From CAYZAK01 sp964476445 (GTDB taxonomy: Bacteria > CG03 > SLGR01 > JAGXOG01), in NCBI GenBank assembly GCA_964476445.1, contig CAYZAK010000059.1:1-7557 (forward strand): a stretch of DNA of 7,557 nt. The letters run 5' to 3'. The notes beneath the pieces were generated by a model, which worked only from the letters and a program-made list of their open reading frames with translations, was not told the DNA's origin and did not search any database. A program made the position numbers and the translations under genes. Each line of letters begins with the position of its first letter. The stretch's first letter is position 1. This document shows, in pieces, positions 6,236-7,557 of this stretch.

Positions 6236-7362
6236 TATAAATCCTCTAAAATTTCCGCTAATCTTTTTCCGGCCTCTATATCGTCTTCAAATATTTCCGT
6301 AAGACCCGCGTCCTTTAAAGTCTGCCTGCCCTCGTCTCCGCCGGTGCCCCTCATGGCTATTACCATGGGCACATTGACAATACCATTTTCATATGCTCCG
6401 GCCAGCCCTTTGGCTATGACATCACATCTTGAGATGCAGCCAAAAAAGTTGCCGAATATAACTTTTACGCCGGGATTAGAAAGCACTATATCTATAGCCT
6501 CCCCGGCCTTGTGATAGGTCCGCCCGGATACTTCAAGAAAATTGGACGGGTCGCCGCCGTAATATTTAAGTATATCCAGAGTGGCCATATTTAAGCCGGC
6601 TCCGTTTCCTATCACCCCCACATTACCGTTCATCTCCACGTATCCCAGATCAGAACGGCGAGCTCTCTTCTCAAGTTCGGTAAAAGTATCCTCTTCTTTT
6701 TCGTATTCGGGATGTTTGTGGATAGCTTCATCGTAGATAGAAATCCTGGCGTCGGCGGCCAGAACTTCCTCGTCGTCGGTCACTACCAGGGGGTTTATCT
6801 CGGCCACCTGGCATTCATAACGGGTGAAAGCTTGGTACAAGTTAACCCCTATATCAACTATTTTATCCACAGTTTCTTTTGGATATTCCAGTCCGGCGCA
6901 GACTTTTTTCATTCTCTTTTTATCTATTCCCCGAAGTATATTTATATTTTCTTTAACTATGGCTTCCGGTTTATCTTTAGCCAGGGTTTCTATTTCCACT
7001 CCCCCTTCATCAGATAGCATGAAGGTTATACATTTATTTGACCGGTCTATGGTATATCCCAAGTACAGCTCATTTTTTATCTTAAGCTGTTTCTCCACTA
7101 ATACCTTTTTAACCTCAAGACCTTTAATCTTTTTTCCTATTAACTCATCAACCGTATTTTTAAATTCCCGCTCGGTGGAGGCAAATTTTATGCCCCCGGC
7201 CTTACCCCGGCCTCCGGTGAGAACCTGAGATTTCACAACAACAGGTTTGTTTTTTTTGAAAAAATCCAATCCGGCGGAGGCCGAATCTATTAACACATTG
7301 TCCAATACCGGAATTTCACAATCCTTAAAAACATCTTTGGCTTCATATTCAAATAATTTCAT
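6235..7362 (-). CDS. sucC: Succinate-CoA ligase-type beta subunit (ATP-grasp), substrate uncertain
   Basis: This 375-residue protein is the beta subunit of a succinate-CoA ligase family enzyme, which binds nucleotide through an ATP-grasp domain and the acid through its C-terminal domain. Seen: FEYEAKD at the start (4-10), K44 and GGRGKAGG (50-57) for nucleotide binding, EINPLV (188-193) with D204 for magnesium, and NGAGLNMATLD (253-263). Length is slightly below E. coli SucC (388). Where the family usually has FLDVGGGA, this protein has FLEVSGRTYHK (275-285). The NIFGGI block reads NFFGCI (305-310) and the RLEGNN block reads AMRGTG (336-341). These lie in the C-terminal domain that faces phosphohistidine and acid, so another carboxylic acid may be used. 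First gene of operon 1; the ATG is fixed by GGAGG seven bases upstream. Confidence 0.9.
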   Translation of the reverse strand: MKLFEYEAKDVFKDCEIPVLDNVLIDSASAGLDFFKKNKPVVVKSQVLTGGRGKAGGIKFASTEREFKNTVDELIGKKIKGLEVKKVLVEKQLKIKNELYLGYTIDRSNKCITFMLSDEGGVEIETLAKDKPEAIVKENINILRGIDKKRMKKVCAGLEYPKETVDKIVDIGVNLYQAFTRYECQVAEINPLVVTDDEEVLAADARISIYDEAIHKHPEYEKEEDTFTELEKRARRSDLGYVEMNGNVGVIGNGAGLNMATLDILKYYGGDPSNFLEVSGRTYHKAGEAIDIVLSNPGVKVIFGNFFGCISRCDVIAKGLAGAYENGIVNVPMVIAMRGTGGDEGRQTLKDAGLTEIFEDDIEAGKRLAEILEDL

Positions 7363-7368
7363 TATTTT

Positions 7369-7375
7369 TCCTCCA
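7369..7375 (-). promoter_or_regulatory. Strong ribosome binding site for the beta subunit gene
   Basis: TGGAGGA on the minus strand precedes the ATG at 7362 with ideal spacing and fixes that start. Confidence 0.85.
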
Positions 7376-7400
7376 TTTTTAATTCTTATTTTGATTGTGT

Positions 7401-7430
7401 TTTATATCATATTTTCAACTTTTATGTCAA
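7401..7430 (-). promoter_or_regulatory. Sigma-A-type promoter of operon 1
   Basis: The minus strand has a perfect TTGACA (7425-7430), an 18-base AT-rich spacer and TATAAA (7401-7406). Transcription would begin near 7394, giving a leader of about 32 bases before the first ATG, with the ribosome binding site inside it. No operator palindrome or riboswitch-like structure is seen in this short leader. Confidence 0.65.
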
Positions 7431-7520
7431 CTTTTCAGTACGAAATTTTTGATCTTCTGGTTTTTTAGGCTAAACCTTTAAATCCGGTTTTAATGCAGCG
7501 TATGGTATATGATTGGTTTA

Positions 7521-7557
7521 ATGGACACCGATTTTGTAAAATAGACACAAAAGAAGG
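7521..7557. mobile_element. Possible insertion-sequence end (IS3- or IS21-like), runs off right edge
   Basis: The last bases contain TGGACAC (7522-7528) and TAGACAC (7542-7548), two related 7-mers starting 20 bases apart, around the near-palindrome ATTTTGTAAAAT (7531-7542). The window ends in AAGAAGG, which could be a ribosome binding site for a plus-strand gene just beyond the edge. Ends starting TGGACAC and repeated end motifs are features I associate with IS3 and IS21 family elements. No transposase is in the window, so this is only a pointer, and the family assignment is weak. Confidence 0.3.

Noticed and set aside
6824..7228. Plus-strand open frame of 134 codons over the beta subunit gene
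   Set aside because: It is fully antisense to a strongly conserved gene and its composition is that of a shadow frame.
7461..7500. Hairpin AAACC/GGTTT upstream of operon 1
   Set aside because: A five-base AT-rich stem lacking a proper T-run on either strand is not convincing as a terminator or attenuator.

Overview
This window is an AT-rich bacterial sequence. All supportable genes lie on the minus strand, so the reading order runs from right to left. Short intergenic gaps, overlapping start and stop codons, GGAGG-type ribosome binding sites and a YacP-like NYN nuclease suggest an anaerobic low-GC Gram-positive (Bacillota, Clostridia- or Halanaerobiia-like). That placement is an inference; no rRNA or marker gene is present to settle it.

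Operon 1 (7362 to 4539) holds a succinate-CoA-ligase-type beta subunit, its alpha subunit and a nitrilase-superfamily C-N hydrolase. The genes are joined by TAATG and ATGA overlaps. A good sigma-A-type promoter (TTGACA, 18 bp, TATAAA) and a strong Shine-Dalgarno lie just upstream. The set could couple hydrolysis of an amide to ATP-linked formation or use of an acyl-CoA. The beta subunit has unusual residues where the family's glycine-rich phosphohistidine-facing helix begins, so its acid substrate is uncertain.

Operon 2 (4442 to 251) starts after a 96-base gap with its own probable promoter. It encodes a free-standing GAD-domain protein (a domain normally buried in GatE or AspRS), a YfcE/MJ0936-type metallophosphoesterase, a class I methyltransferase, a YjbQ-family protein, an oligopeptide/solute-binding protein of the SBP_bac_5 family, and the NYN nuclease. 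The solute-binding gene is interrupted by one in-frame TAA at codon 97, while both flanks remain homologous and in the same frame. It is therefore a very recent pseudogene, a sequencing error or, less likely, a recoded gene.

Both window edges carry short sequences resembling insertion-sequence ends: IS30-like at 1-57 and IS3- or IS21-like at 7521-7557. This would fit a contig that broke at repeated elements. Positions 1-250 and 7363-7557 otherwise hold no gene I can support. No tRNA, rRNA, CRISPR array or convincing intrinsic terminator was seen.
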